A stretch of 64,000 bases of DNA from Kuschelorhynchus macadamiae. Its lineage: Eukaryota > Arthropoda > Insecta > Coleoptera > Curculionidae. The position numbers and the translations under genes were made by a program. The notes under the pieces were generated by a model that was not told the origin of the DNA, did no database searches, and saw only the letters and a list, made by a program, of their open reading frames with translations. The stretch spans positions 1,361,001 to 1,425,000 of the forward strand of contig JAUTXW010000133.1 in assembly GCA_030620095.1 (NCBI GenBank), written 5' to 3'. Every line of letters starts with the position of its first letter. The first letter of the stretch is position 1. This document shows positions 1 to 11,564 of the stretch, piece after piece.

Positions 1-744
1 ATATTGGTTTTTTAATCCGCTATTACTATCATCAAATGCATGTAATTTGGGTACGAAGTTGTGTTTTGTCCACTAAAAATTAGGTCTTTATAGTCTGTTA
101 CGTCGGCGTCAAGATTATTTTCGCTATTTTCAACATCTGGCACATCTCTATTTTCAAAGCTTATTTCATTTACCTCACTGTCGCCGCTCTCCTCCTGGTC
201 CGTGTTATCTCCGCTTGGTAGATATTCGCTCCCGCTGTCGAAAAACAGCTCCTCTTCACTATCAGAGCCAAATATATCATTGTTTTTGAGCAATGAATTA
301 ATATGACGAATTTTACATTCATCTAATCCACAATAAGTAGTATTATCGAAATCACTTTGCACTCTAGCCCGCTTTTTTGAAGGCCCTGCCTGCTCCTCTG
401 CCGACATTGTAAACGATACTAATGTGCCACTAGTCACGTAGGTTACGTACTCTCCCGAATCACCCCGACAGCTGTCGTATATTTCCGCCACTGACAGATA
501 TACCAGTCGGCTGTCATATATATCTGCCATGGGCAGATATATCGGTCGTTCGTCGGTATGGCATGGGTGTGTGATCACGATTAATCGGTCAGCCGTCTGT
601 ACGGCAAATTGATTTTTAAAAGTTTTCCGAAATATATGACATTAGTCCCTGGGGTATGAATAATGCGATGGCATATATATCGGTCAGCCGTCTCTGTGCC
701 AAATTTCTTTGTGGCAGATATATCAGTCAGCCGCACTGAAAGGG
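1..744 (-). mobile_element. piggyBac-type element, 5' end (rest lies left of the window)
   Basis: A TTAA at 745-748 marks the junction. Reading on the minus strand, the element starts at 744 with CCCTTTCAGTGCGGCTGACT, which has the CCC start expected of a piggyBac terminus. The motif GATATATC(A/G)GTC(A/G)GCCG and shorter variants recur several times between 470 and 735, a cluster of subterminal repeats that could bind the transposase. The element sits inside a LINE (next entries), because the LINE C-terminal reading frame runs up to the TTAA and stops matching there. The other end and second TTAA are outside the window. Confidence 0.72.
12..407 (-). CDS. piggyBac-type transposase, N-terminal part
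   Basis: The open frame continues upstream to 578, but the start at 407 (MSAEEQAGPSKKRARV) is preferred because the upstream codons translate the subterminal repeats. The peptide has a short basic stretch (KKRAR) and then a long acidic, serine-rich region (SDSEEELFFDSGSEYLPSGD and following), the usual look of a piggyBac N-terminus before the DDE domain. It stops at 12, so it is either truncated, frameshifted, or followed by an exon outside the window. No catalytic residue lies in the window. The assignment rests more on the TTAA/CCC terminus than on the protein, whose acidic N-terminus is poorly diagnostic. Confidence 0.5.
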   Translation of the reverse strand: MSAEEQAGPSKKRARVQSDFDNTTYCGLDECKIRHINSLLKNNDIFGSDSEEELFFDSGSEYLPSGDNTDQEESGDSEVNEISFENRDVPDVENSENNLDADVTDYKDLIFSGQNTTSYPNYMHLMIVIAD

Positions 745-748
745 TTAA

Positions 749-3130
749 ATGTTCTGGAAGATGATTGTAAACTTTTATGGCGTAGTAAATAATTGATTTT
801 TTTATTAATTCTACGGAAGGAACGGAAAGGTTTATGTCATGCCTAGAGTTTCTGGTAGGATATACGTGTTTTGGCCTTTCCGGGAATGTGCTTATTTGTT
901 TTCTTATCAAACAGACGGTTACTAAAATAAATAATGCAAGGTGTGTTAATATTTCATGTTTTTTGAAATAGTATTGGCAGTGCGTTCTATTATTTAGACC
1001 AAACCAATAGCGGATTGCTCTCTTTTGAAGCCTAAAAATACTAAGAAATTGCTCGGTGGTACGGCAGCCCTAAAATGGACGGCCATAAAGGAGATGGGAT
1101 TCGAATAGAGAGAAATAAGTAAGTCTGGCAGAAGACACGTCCAGTTCTTTTGAAACTGATCGAATGGCAAAGCAGGGGGTAGAAAATTTTTTAGCTGAGG
1201 TGTCAATATGCTTAGACCATTTTAGGTTGTTATTTATATACAAACCCAGGAATTTAACCAACTCAACGTATTTAATATTGCTCTTAAGTAGCTGAAGTGG
1301 TTGTAAAGTCCCCTTATAAGATAAGGCCACCGTTTTATCCACATCGAAGCAAAGCAGATTGGAATCGGACTAAGATTTAATCATAACAAGGTCGTTGGAA
1401 ATATCAGAACGTAAAGACAATATCACTCCATATTATGCTTGTGTCGTCAGCAAAGAGAGAGATCTTTCCATTAATTTTTAGGTTTGCTCTTACAAATTGT
1501 TGCCTATTTTCGAGATAAGACTTAAACCAAATTAAAGACATACCCCGGATTCCATAAAAAATTAACTTGCTTGTAAAAATTTCATGACTTACACAGTCAA
1601 AGGCGTTTGCATAGTCACAAAAAACCGAAGCGGTGGGGTGGTTGTTATTGAGGGATAAGTAGACGTCGATAAGCAACGAGAACATGGCGTCACTGGTGCA
1701 CTTGTTGGGTAAAAATCCAAACTAATCCCGGGATGATTAAGGAGAAATGGCATAAGACGATTCTTTAGTAACCTTTCAATGATTTTTGCTAGCACTGGTA
1801 GTAGAGCAATTGCGCGATAATTGCAAGAGTTAGTTTTTTCGCCCGCTTATAAAGGGGAAAAAATATAGCTATTTTAAGGCATTCAGGGAATATACCTTGA
1901 ATAAGGGATTCATTTATTAATGTTGTAAGGGTCTCTATTACTAGGAGCGGCAGGTTCAGGAATATTTTAATTGATAGGCCATCAGTGCTACACGTAGATT
2001 TGCTTGTGATGTTATTCATTTCTTTCAATAGTTCCATGCTGCTAACAGGGCTTAAGAAAAGGCTATCAGCGATATTTTTCGATAGAGGGAGAAACGAAAG
2101 AGGGTCCAAACTTGGCGAGATACCATTGCTCTCATTAACAAAATAAGCATTTAGGCCATTTAGCAAGATCTGAGTCACAGGGTTTAATTTGTTTCTGAGA
2201 TCATTGATAATAAACCAGGTTTTTAGACTTTGTCAGACGTTTTTGATGGTATATATATTTTGCTGACTTGATTAGTTTAATATAAATCCTCCTATAATTA
2301 GATATATAGTCGAGAATAAAAACGAGTCGGTGAATTTTTTTATATATAAAAGGGAACGCATATTTTTAGCAGAAATGCGTAGTTCTTTCGTGGTCCACGG
2401 TTTATGTTGCTTAGGTTTGATAGTCTAAAGCGGGAAGCCTCTATTAAAAGCACATGAAATTTTATTTAAGAAAGCTCTAAAATTTTAGTTCAATTTCAAA
2501 TTTAAAATTCCAGTCGGTATTTAAGCAAATATTATGAAATTCTGAAAAATTGGCGGCCGAGAAAATTCTGCCCCTCTAGCGAGGTCTCTTTAAGGGTCTA
2601 AGAGGAATATTAAATTCGGAAAATATTGCTTCGTGATCGGAAAGACCTGTGCTACAAACCTGAGATTGAAACTCTGATAGAAAAAATCAACCGTTACGTA
2701 ATCTATGACAGAAGAAGAGTATTTTGAAATTCTAGTTGGAGACGATACACGTATTGCAAGACCGAAAGAGTCGAATATAGAAATTAAATATTTCTGGGTG
2801 GTGTCACAAACAGTACCATAGTCAATATCAAGGTCCACGCATAGAATTTTCCTGCCTTTTACTGGTAGTCTATCTAGCAAATTTAGCAGGTAATTAAAGA
2901 AAGATTGTACATCAGAATTGGGTGATCTATAAATTCAGATTACATAGAGATCAAAGTTTTGATTATATAGTATCGAAAATTCAAACAAGTTATCCGCCAA
3001 CAAATGGTCATATTTAGTTACCGAGACGAAATCCGCATTTAAAGGAAGAATTAGTGTTCTTCCATGAACTGAGTTATTTCTGTCATATCTAGCTCTCAGG
3101 TGTTAATGGGAAATATGATCACGGTAGACG
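749..3130 (-). pseudogene. CR1/Jockey-like LINE, decayed, interrupted by piggyBac
   Basis: Successive minus-strand fragments in several frames follow the order of a non-LTR retrotransposon ORF2. The apurinic endonuclease comes first (about 3100-2590; CVDLDIDYG, then SSSVIDYVTVDF). The linker and RT N-terminus follow (2178-1789; STDGLSIKIF, IQGIFPECLKIAIFFPLYKR). The RT palm is at 1795-1404 (FCDYANAFDCVSHE and LFADDTSIIW). The thumb and C-terminus are at 1342-749 (VKFLGLYINNNLKWSKHIDT, IKVYNHLPEHL). The catalytic FADD is present, but the block between the NRQQFV motif and FADD, normally holding the PQGS motif, is missing: an internal deletion. Frameshifts and stops make it dead. The C-terminus runs into the piggyBac element at the TTAA. 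Confidence 0.82.
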
Positions 3131-3139
3131 AATATATTT

Positions 3140-3840
3140 CCAATTTAGAAAGGTGGAAAATCATTTTCGGATTCCACGGGAAGAAATGTAATAAATGACT
3201 TTCTAGTCCTCGTTGGATAATCATGTACAGCGTTCCTATTGTGTGTTATGTTTTGTGTACTATAAGTAGAAGAAGTAATTCGTCCATAATATCTCTAAGA
3301 GACCTGGTTTAATAATTGCAGTGGTTTAATATAGTGAAAAAAATGCTATGATTTCATGTGTTTCTTCAAACCTGTTCGATCTTTGACGGTCCTTAAATGT
3401 CATTAAGACACAAAAAATCAGACTTTAAAACCGTGACAAAGTTTTTATCTTCGACGATTTAGCAACATTAAATCATAAACAGAGACCCGATGCCACCTTT
3501 ACAATATTTCCTGAGTTGGTTACAATTAGTGTCGTCTTTTATTTCCATGTCAGTGGTTACAATGCAGGCCAAAAAGTGACAGTAGACACGCGTTATCTTT
3601 GTTTCTCAAATAAGTTTATAGAGAAAAAAAGTTGTTCCGAAAAGAGGGCAGTTACGACAATACTTTGTATATCGAGAACATGTCTTTAAGATTGCAAAAT
3701 AGGAAATCGCCTTTTCTTAACAGTTAACTCATCCTGGAAAGTAAACGCAAAAAAAGCCCTATTGGAACCAATAAAGCTTCTTCTCTGCTGGTTCAATAAT
3801 AGCCTTCTATCTCTAAATGTTTCTTTTGCCATTACAAATG
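3140..3840. other. AT-rich gap, no gene seen
   Basis: Both strands are full of stops and no protein motif was recognised. It may hold the decayed 5' end of the LINE to its left. Confidence 0.4.
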
Positions 3841-3844
3841 CTGG

Positions 3845-4400
3845 CACAAATCCTAACAACAAATTAAAAATTCACACCAAATTATGTTTCGACGAAAACT
3901 GTACATGCAAATTATATGCGGAACACATTTAAATATTTACGATTAATAATAGATCAAAATCTAAGGTGGAATTATAACATAAAGACACTGACAAAGAGAT
4001 TAAAATCTCTCATTACAATCTTTTATCCACATAGAGATATTTTAAATTTGAATTTGCTTATAAGTGTTTACAGATCCTTAGTTGAGTTAATTTAAACTAT
4101 GGTTTAGTTTTTTGAGGTGGGCAGTGAGATACTAGTTTAAGTCCTCTGGATGTTAAGCAAAATAGTATTTTAAAAATTATGTTAAACAAAAGGGGAGATT
4201 TTCCACCAAAGAAATATACCATGAGACAAAATGCAACACACAAGTTAGATTTTTATAAATAAGATGTAAATGTTGGAAATAGAAAAAAAAAATTGAAAAA
4301 TAGATCCTTAGTATCAGTAGCATCAGAAAGTCAAAATACCATAAATGATTCCTACAACTAAACCTTTTATTATTCGGTAAATGAATAAATTGTTGTAGAA
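3845..4400 (+). pseudogene. LINE RT thumb/C-terminal fragment, second LINE family
   Basis: The plus strand reads IHTKLCFDENCTC, then RLIIDQNLRWNYNIKTLTKR, LNLLISVYRSLVE and SILKIMLNKRGDFPPKKYTM. This is the segment after the catalytic palm of non-LTR RTs: the YLG-IDxxLxW motif, the helix with VYRSLVE, and the Q-SILK-PTK motif. Stops and shifts break it and no endonuclease or palm is left. Its residues differ from the LINE at 749-3130, so it is a separate family. Confidence 0.65.
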
Positions 4401-5520
4401 GCCTTACATCAATTTAATAATAAATGTTTGATTTATTGTGTAATATTTTGACTTCTTTTTCGAGACATAATCTTCCTAAATACCTTTAGCTTTAGAGCCT
4501 TAAAATTAAACAGGCTATCGTGAACAGTTATTAATTTTAAAGCTCTTATGATACTATTTACGATAACCAAATGATTGTTTGCTCTATCTCTTTTTTATTA
4601 TTAAAACTATAAAGAATTATTAAGAAAATATCCAAGGGCCTCTAAAATACGAAATAAATGTCTTAGGGTAATAATGTCATTAATATATTTGGTTAAAAAA
4701 GATATCGGCTAGGGGTTTTCGTTAACTTCGATTTTTAATCATCTCTTAACATGTGTAAAAAAGTATTATTGCAAGCTTTTGCAAACAGCAGCAAAAACAC
4801 AAGACAACAAAAGCAAAATTGCTAAATTTCATTAACATAACCCGAAATTATCAAAATTTAAATTTTAAGAAATTGAGTGTTCCCCATCACCATTTGAAGA
4901 ACTATAACAATAACTATTAAAGCAGAACTGTAGATTATATTGCTGATATTTTTATATAGTCTAACTGGACAAATTAAAAAGAAAACAGTGTTAGTCATTA
5001 GTGTTAAGTCCTCTAATGATCATCCTAGGAACTTAAAGATAACTTTCTGCAATTTCTATTGCCAGCTTTTACTAAATAAAGTTTTTCTAAAGTTGTGCGA
5101 TGGCCGATTTATGAGATTTAGATTTCTTAGTTGGCCACGCTATACAATGTGATGTAACAAATATTTAAAAAGGCAAGTTTGTAAACGTCAACATTTCCTT
5201 TCAACAACGTTTTTGTCCACATGGTACATATTTTTGTAGAAACTCAATACCCAAAAAATCTGTAGCATTGCCAGACTTAGCGCTTGGGGGCCTATTGCAA
5301 ATAAATGATGTTACATGGAACTGTGAAAACCATAATTCCGAAGTTACAGGAAAAAAACAATTTTTTCTGAGAGTTGTCACAATATTTTTTCAAAATAAAT
5401 TATTCCCCTAAAAGTTACATAGAATTTTGAAAACCGTATTTAAAAAAATTAAGCAGTTTAGACGTTAAGAAAAAAAAAACAGTTTTTTGTGTGAACTTCA
5501 CCTCGTAGTTGCAACCATTG
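4400..5520. other. AT-rich gap; target repeat of the mariner-like element
   Basis: No coding region was recognised. The last ~50 bases (from about 5490, CTTCACCTCG) belong to a diverged repeat that continues at 8463 beyond the transposon and has a second copy at about 9063-9190. Confidence 0.4.
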
Positions 5521-5522
5521 TA

Positions 5523-6202
5523 CAGGGTGGCCCACATAAGATGACCCACTACCTTATCTCAGAATCTGTACGAGATAGGGAAAAAAGTTTTATACAAAAG
5601 TTTCTTAGGTTTATCTAGATTTTTTAAATATTATATTTTTATATATATAGGATGTGTCATTTTGCCTTGACAGATGTCAACTTTGTTATTTTAAATGGAA
5701 CACCCTGTATATTATTATGGATTTGAATAGCTCTCTTAGAGACGATTTCAACGATGTATTATAAGATGGGTCTACGAGGCACCGTTTCGGAGATATTTAC
5801 GATCATCTTCAATTTTTGACATACTTTCAACTTGTTGTATCTCTGGTATTTATCAACTTTTTTGTTTCATTTTTGTGCAGGAAAAAACATAATTTTATGC
5901 TTTATTGGACGTGTAGGTAAAAATATTGAAATTGAAAAAAATGTTGCAGTGTTGTCACGTTTTGCATACCATCAGTTTTCTCAAGATTTTTAAATGCAAC
6001 CCCCTATATTTTATAACGGATTTAAATAGAGCATCGAAAGACGATTTCAACGATATATTATAACATAGGTTTACAAGTCACGGTTCCCGAGTTTTGGGGA
6101 TTTTTTTCAGGAATCAATTTTAATATTAAACAATTTTTACTAAAACATAATATAAACTATTAAACGTGACATGACATGAACGAAGACAACAAAATTAATA
6201 TT
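5523..6202. repeat. Left TIR (~680 bp) of the mariner-like element
   Basis: It pairs with 7783-8462 in inverse orientation over essentially its whole length. Shared landmarks include the terminal CAGGGTGGCC, GAGATAGGGAAAAAA, GTCTACGAGGCACCGTTTCG, TTATTGGACGTGTAGG and ACGGTTCCCGAGTTTTGGGG. Typical Tc1/mariner TIRs are tens to a few hundred bases, so this is very long. Confidence 0.9.
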
Positions 6203-6719
6203 ATATGCTAAAGAATATCTAAATTAGATTTTCTAATTGCTTTGAATAATTATTACCACGCCGTTTTCCAGATCAAACGTAAAACTCTCTAAAAATCAGT
6301 TAAATACATAATGTGTATTTTTGTTAAAATAGTGTGAATCTATTTAAAAATAGTTCTTTATGTTTCCTTCCCATATACTAAATAAGCCTTATCAATGTTA
6401 TGATTAGCGATTACCGAAACAGACGGCCAAGGCGACTGTGTCGATAATGGTGCCGCAAAATGTTTTGCTTACTAATCATTTTTGTTGTTTCGTTTTTATA
6501 TAGAGCGTCTGAAAGTCAGTCGAGTAATAAACGTCATCAAGCTAAGTATTGGCTTCGTGTTTTTTCTCTCACAATTATTTACCAACCTTTCCACAACTCT
6601 CTCAACAAATTTAAGTAGGCTGTGCTTCAAAACCATGGAAACAAACGAAATATTATTTGCATGAAATTTGACAGCTTGGTTGCATTTCTTGATTAAATTA
6701 GTAAATTTAAGAAATAATT

Positions 6720-7781
6720 ATGTCGAACTACACTATTCAACAACGTTTAAATTTATATGAGTGCTTCATTAGAAACAATAAGAGTCCCGCACTAGCGTTA
6801 AGGGAGTATAGAAGACTGTATCCAAATAGCAGAATTCCAAGTAAGAAAATCTTCGTAAGAATTACACAAGATCTGGAAAATGGCGTTGTGATAAACAATA
6901 AAAGAAACCGGCCTAGGACAGTTCTTACAGAAGAAAATCAACTTGATGTTCTTTTATATTTTGAGGAAAGCAATGAAAATTCCCAAAGGGATGCCGCACG
7001 GGACATACCGCATATTAGCCGAGCAAGTATTCAGAGAACACTTAATATCAACGATTACCATCCTTTCAAATTCACTCCGGTACAAGAGCTATCCATAGCT
7101 GATTTTGACAACAGAGCTACTTTTTGCATGGATATGATGGACCGCCACTTTGATCAACCGGTTTTTGACAAAATTCTTTTCACTGACGAAGCAATTTTCA
7201 ACACCGCGGGAATATTTAACCGAAAGAACTGCCACTACTGGTCAAGGCAAAATCAACATAAAATCAAAGCCATCAGAAAGCAGGGACATCAAAATGTATA
7301 TGTTTGGTGCGGAATAATAAAGGACCGAGTGATTGGGCCGGTTTTTTATGATAGGACTCTTAACGGACAGAGATACTACAGTTTGTTGCAAAATGAAATA
7401 CAACCTCTTATTAATGAATTACCGGATGAAATTAAAGATGGTCTTGTATTTCAACAAGACAGTGCGCCGTACCATACCGTAAGACCTGTAATTGAATGGT
7501 TAAATGAAAGATTTCCAATGTGGATTGGCAGATTTGGGTCAATACCCTGGCCAGCTCGGAGTCCCGATTTAACTCCACTAGATTTTTTTTTATGGGGAAA
7601 TATTAAAGACAAAGTGTATAAGAATAAAGTTAATAACGTAGACGATTTAAGGGGGAGAATAATGGAAGAGATCCATTTGATCAATGAGAGTGGAGCAGTT
7701 CGTAGGGCAATAAAAAAATTAGACATTATTTATACAACATGTATAGCACAGGAAGGTGGTTATATAGAAAATTTAATTTAA
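6720..7781 (+). CDS. Tc1/mariner-like DDE transposase, 353 aa, intact
   Basis: Cuts and rejoins the element in the nucleus. Residues 1-60 form an N-terminal helix-turn-helix of the DUF4817-like type (MSNYTIQQRLNLYECF; SRIPSKKIFVRI), likely TIR-binding. A second helix-turn-helix follows (DAARDIPHISRASIQRTL, about 91-108). The catalytic domain has D156 (ILFTDEAIF), D247 (VFQQDSAPYH) and a third acidic residue D288 in PARSPDLTPLDFFLWG. By my count 40 residues separate the second and third, unlike mariner (34, D) or Tc1 (34, E). An intact frame with all three acids is consistent with recent activity. ATG at 6720 is the first in frame, and the stop abuts the right TIR. Confidence 0.9.
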   Translation: MSNYTIQQRLNLYECFIRNNKSPALALREYRRLYPNSRIPSKKIFVRITQDLENGVVINNKRNRPRTVLTEENQLDVLLYFEESNENSQRDAARDIPHISRASIQRTLNINDYHPFKFTPVQELSIADFDNRATFCMDMMDRHFDQPVFDKILFTDEAIFNTAGIFNRKNCHYWSRQNQHKIKAIRKQGHQNVYVWCGIIKDRVIGPVFYDRTLNGQRYYSLLQNEIQPLINELPDEIKDGLVFQQDSAPYHTVRPVIEWLNERFPMWIGRFGSIPWPARSPDLTPLDFFLWGNIKDKVYKNKVNNVDDLRGRIMEEIHLINESGAVRRAIKKLDIIYTTCIAQEGGYIENLI

Positions 7782-7782
7782 G

Positions 7783-8462
7783 TAATGTTTATTTTTTTGT
7801 CTTTGTTCTTGTTATGTCATGTTTAATAGTTTATGTTATGTTTAGTAAAAATTGTTTAATATTAAAATTGATTCCTGAAGAAAATCCCCAAAACTCGGGA
7901 ACCGTGACTTGAAAACCTATGTTATAATATATCGTTGAAATCGTCTTTCGATGCTCTATTTAAATCCGTTATAAAATATAGGGGGTTGCATTTAAAAATC
8001 TTGAGAAAACTGATGGTACGCAAAACGTGACAACACTGTAACATTTTTTTTCAATTTCAATATTTTTACCTACACGTCCAATAAAGCATAAAATTATGTT
8101 TTTTCCTGCACAAAAATGAAACAAAAAAGTTGATAAATACCAGAGATACAACAAGTTGAAAGTATGTCAAAAATTGAAGATGATCGTAAATATCTCCGAA
8201 ACGGTGCCTCGTAGACCCATCTTATATACATCGTTGAAATCGTCTCTGAGAGAGCTATTCAAATCCATAATAATATACAGGGTGTTCCATTTAAAATAAC
8301 AAAGTTGACATCTGTCAACGCAAAATGACACACCCTGTATATATAAATATACAATATTTAAAAAATTTGGATAAACCCAAGAAACTTTTGTATAAAATTT
8401 TTTTCCCTATCTCGTACAGATGATGAGATAAGGTAGTGGGTCATCTTATGTGGGCCACCCTG
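7783..8462. repeat. Right TIR (~680 bp) of the mariner-like element
   Basis: Inverse copy of 5523-6202. It ends ...GGGCCACCCTG followed by TA at 8463-8464. Together with the left arm it would fold the ends into a very long duplex. Confidence 0.9.
8278..8337. repeat. 60-bp CAGGGTGT...ACACCCTG unit nested in the TIR
   Basis: A short module starting CAGGGTGTTCC and ending GACACACCCTG, with TA on both sides. The matching module lies in the left TIR around 5650-5710, so it was present before the two arms became copies. Similar outward-facing ends (AAATGGAACACCCTGTA) recur at 50440 and 51470. It resembles the fused ends of a smaller mariner-type MITE. Confidence 0.55.
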
Positions 8463-8464
8463 TA

Positions 8465-9200
8465 CATATTCGAGGATCGTTCCTAAACCATCCATTTTAT
8501 GTATCTTTCTGAGTAATTTCCACCGTCGTAATCAGTTTTCCGACCAAACCCCTACTTTTTTATTTGAAAGAAGTTTTTCTTAAAAATTTCTATCTCTTTA
8601 ACGCGTAGATGCACAAATATAAATCGAAGCGATAATAAATATCAGAGAAATACTTGCTTTAAACAAACCAAAACTCAGCCGTGATATCTATCACAACTGA
8701 CATGTTAAATATCTCTGTAAATTTTTTATGATCCTAGGCCACCTATCATTTTGCGTCGTATAAGGATATTTTTGACCGAAATATGTACTTTTTTCTTTAA
8801 ATCGGATTTTCACCCACTTGCTATGTAGTTAGAGAGAAATGTTAATAGAACTTTTTTGTAGCCAAATAAATGCTCCATCTGCGGGTCCGATTACTATTCG
8901 CTACATTCGAAACTATAAAAAAATTGCAATAATTTTACCGTTAATGTTATAAACTCGGTCTACCTAAAAATATCTTGTTTTGTTAAAAAAAAACCTACGG
9001 GCTTAGATATATTAGTTTCCTTGTAATACAGGATAATGCTAAAAAATGTACCCATTCTTGGGAACTTTGGTGCAAATTTCACCTCGTTAGTGTACCCACT
9101 GTATATAATCCAGGACCCTTCCTAAACAGTACATTTTGTGTAGCTTGTTAAGCACTTTCCAGTGCCATAATTAGTTTTCTGACCAGATGCTTACTTTTTT
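8465..9200. repeat. Diverged repeat pair; second copy is an empty insertion site
   Basis: The sequence right of the transposon (TTCCTAAACCATCCATTTTATG, through TCAGTTTTCCGACCA at about 8545) is matched about 640 bp later (CTTCCTAAACAGTACATTTTGTG through TTAGTTTTCTGACCA, about 9118-9188). The part left of the transposon (CTTCACCTCGTAGTTG) is matched at about 9070. The second copy is therefore the same repeat without the insertion. No protein was recognised. Confidence 0.6.
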
Positions 9201-11395
9201 TTATAAAAAAGAAAAAGTGGCTAAAAAAATAATTTTTTATGACTTTTTCGAAAAATTTCAGTTTTTTTAAATTTCTATTTTTTGCCATATTTCCGTCTGA
9301 GATTCTTTTAGCTTTTTCTTCTCCTAGATATTTCCTATGAAAAACGTCTCTTAGAAAATCGTTCCAGAAAGTTTCGTCAAAAAAAAATTAAAATTGGTAC
9401 CTCAACCGTGTTACATCGAAGTTGACTTTTTTGGTCAAGTTTGTCTCAAAGAAATCTCGAGATCCACGTCTCCACTAAAAATACATATCAAATTTAATGT
9501 CCTATCTCTAATAGTTTCCGAGATATGCCCGTCGAAAAGTCGAAAAACACGATTTTCTGACATGCTCCACACCAGGATTTCGTTAGAGTGTGAGAGCCAG
9601 TTTATAAAAAGTTAAAATTTTTAAATCGTTTATACCAATCGAAACATTGTGAAAAAAAAATTGGTTCATAAAAAATTTAGCATCTTAATAATCATAATAA
9701 CCAAGAAAAACATTTGTTAAAAATCAGAATTTATATAAGATTCTCAGCTCAAAGACACATTTTAATTATTATTTATGATATAATCTTAGTCTTAAGTGCG
9801 GAAATGCAAGTTATAGTTATTTTCTTCATTTTCTCTCAACGATTTCTCTCAGTTACGCCAGTTTACGCCTTCTAGTCGCCAGTCATCATCTCCATAAATT
9901 CTAGAATAAAAAAAGTTTATTAATAAAATGATTGCACTTTTTTAATGTGAGGAATGTTCACAGAATATATAAATAATAAGGCCCGTACTTGCAAGTTGTA
10001 GACATTTTTGCCCAGACCTGTACTTAATAATTGTTTGTGCACTTTGCTAGTTCAGAGGAAGAATTTTTGATACCATGGGAAAGGTTTTTAAAAGTGGTGA
10101 ATCCAGCATATTATGTGGAATAGCAAAATATATCAGAGTCACCGGTTAGTCGAAGCCCAATTTGCACCAAGAGATAAACTGATACTTTTATTCACAGCTG
10201 TAAAATGAAGGTAATTTCGAGTCTGCAGAGTGGCCCAAAACGGTACAAAAATTATTAATTGCCCTTTATAGGTATATTATATTTTTCAATTCATTAAAAC
10301 ATTTTAGACATATTTTATTTTTACTGTCATTTGCATAAATTTTACTTTTTCGAGAAATTACTAAATGAAAGTTACCAGTTTTGACACTCATGGCATGACT
10401 CAATGTCATTCCTAAACAGTTGAATTTAGAACAAATTATACCTTCCTTTCGTAAATTAATATATCAAAGTGCCTTCTAAGACCAACTTCGAGATAACAAA
10501 AAATCTAAAATTATAACTTCTTATTAGTTCGAAAGATTATAGTGTTGAAAATGAAAGATTTTGGGACACCATTTTTATTTTAAGATTACTGCAAGCAGTA
10601 ATATATAATAAAACGCAATATTGACGTTTTTTATTCATTTCTTGATGCGTTCAAATAATTACTTTATTACTTCCCTCGTAAATGGGAAGTATCGTAATCC
10701 TGAAAAATACTCGAGTTCGCGTTTAACCTGCCGTTGAAAATGTATTTTACCCGTATTCAACAATTAACTAATTATAATAGTGAAATTAACACATTTTTTT
10801 TAAACTAAGTCCATATTGTTTGTAAACATATAAAAACATACATTACCTTGTCTAATAATAATCTATAAGAGATACCAAAAAAAAACCAAAAAGTTTTAAG
10901 AATCAACTTAAATTAATGAAAAATTATATTTGCTGAATACAGGGTGTTTAATTTTTCCTGGTCACGTATCAGATTTTTTACTTTAAATAAGACCCTTACA
11001 TGAATATTTAACTTTTTTACAGCTTTTGCGAAATTTGTTTCTTAATACTGTTTGAGAGGAATAGCATGTCGCATCTTAAGAAAGACATTAAAAACTAAGC
11101 AAGCAAAGTGTAATTAGCATAGATTTTACAGTCTCTGAAAGTGACAGTTTTCAAATCATAATAACTAGAAAACACCTGACACGTATAGGACTAGGATAAT
11201 TACATAGAAAGTTAAGAAGAATCCAAAAACGAGATAATATGCAAAGTGATCCTTTCGGTAAAGTGATCATTCGTCCCCCATTGGGGGGAAGGGGGCGGTC
11301 CCTCATTTTCAACAAGCGTTCCCCATTTAAAAATTAGACAATCCCCACCCAACGTAATTTCTGGCTTCGCCACCCTAATGTACAATCTTATTTAT
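9200..11395. other. Troponin C downstream intron/flank, no gene seen
   Basis: No recognisable protein, RNA gene or element end was found. The final troponin C exon, which should encode the end of EF-hand IV, was looked for on the minus strand here and not found. Confidence 0.35.
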
Positions 11396-11415
11396 TTATA
11401 CTATCTTGTACTTAC

Positions 11416-11564
11416 CATCAAAATCGACTGTTCCAGAGCCATCTGTGTCGATTTCTGCAATAATTCCGTCCAGTTCTCTTCCAGTTAGCTTATCATCCAG
11501 TGCTCTAAGAATTTCTTTGAGAGTTCCGGTAGTTATATAACCGTTTCCTTCCTTATCGTATAAT
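11416..11564 (-). CDS. TpnC: Troponin C, exon encoding EF-hand III and start of IV
   Basis: Calcium sensor of the thin filament; a member of the insect troponin C family. The acceptor is TTTCTGTGATTAG before 11564, and the first base completes the split AG/A (Arg) codon of the upstream exon at 19447. The exon reads LYDKEGNGYITTGTLKEIL, then LDDKLTGRELDGIIAEIDTD and GSGTVDFD, and ends with one base of a codon before the donor GTAAGTAC at 11415. Loop III (DKEGNGYITTGT) lacks the acidic residue at position 12. Loop IV (DTDGSGTVDFD plus the next exon) looks able to bind calcium up to the exon edge. The last exon was not found, so the gene is partial here. Confidence 0.9.

Larger units (their letters stand above)
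5523..8462 (+). mobile_element. Complete Tc1/mariner-like (DD40D-spaced) transposon with long TIRs
   Basis: The element begins CAGGGTGGCCCACATAAGAT and ends with the reverse complement, each end flanked by TA (5521-5522 and 8463-8464), the target duplication of the Tc1/mariner superfamily. Total length is 2,940 bp. The inverted repeats are about 680 bp each, and the right one begins directly at the transposase stop codon. A single intact transposase lies between them. Diverged copies of the flanking host repeat at about 9063-9190 represent an unoccupied version of the insertion site with a TA at the corresponding position. It looks potentially autonomous, although the arms differ at scattered positions. 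Confidence 0.9.
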
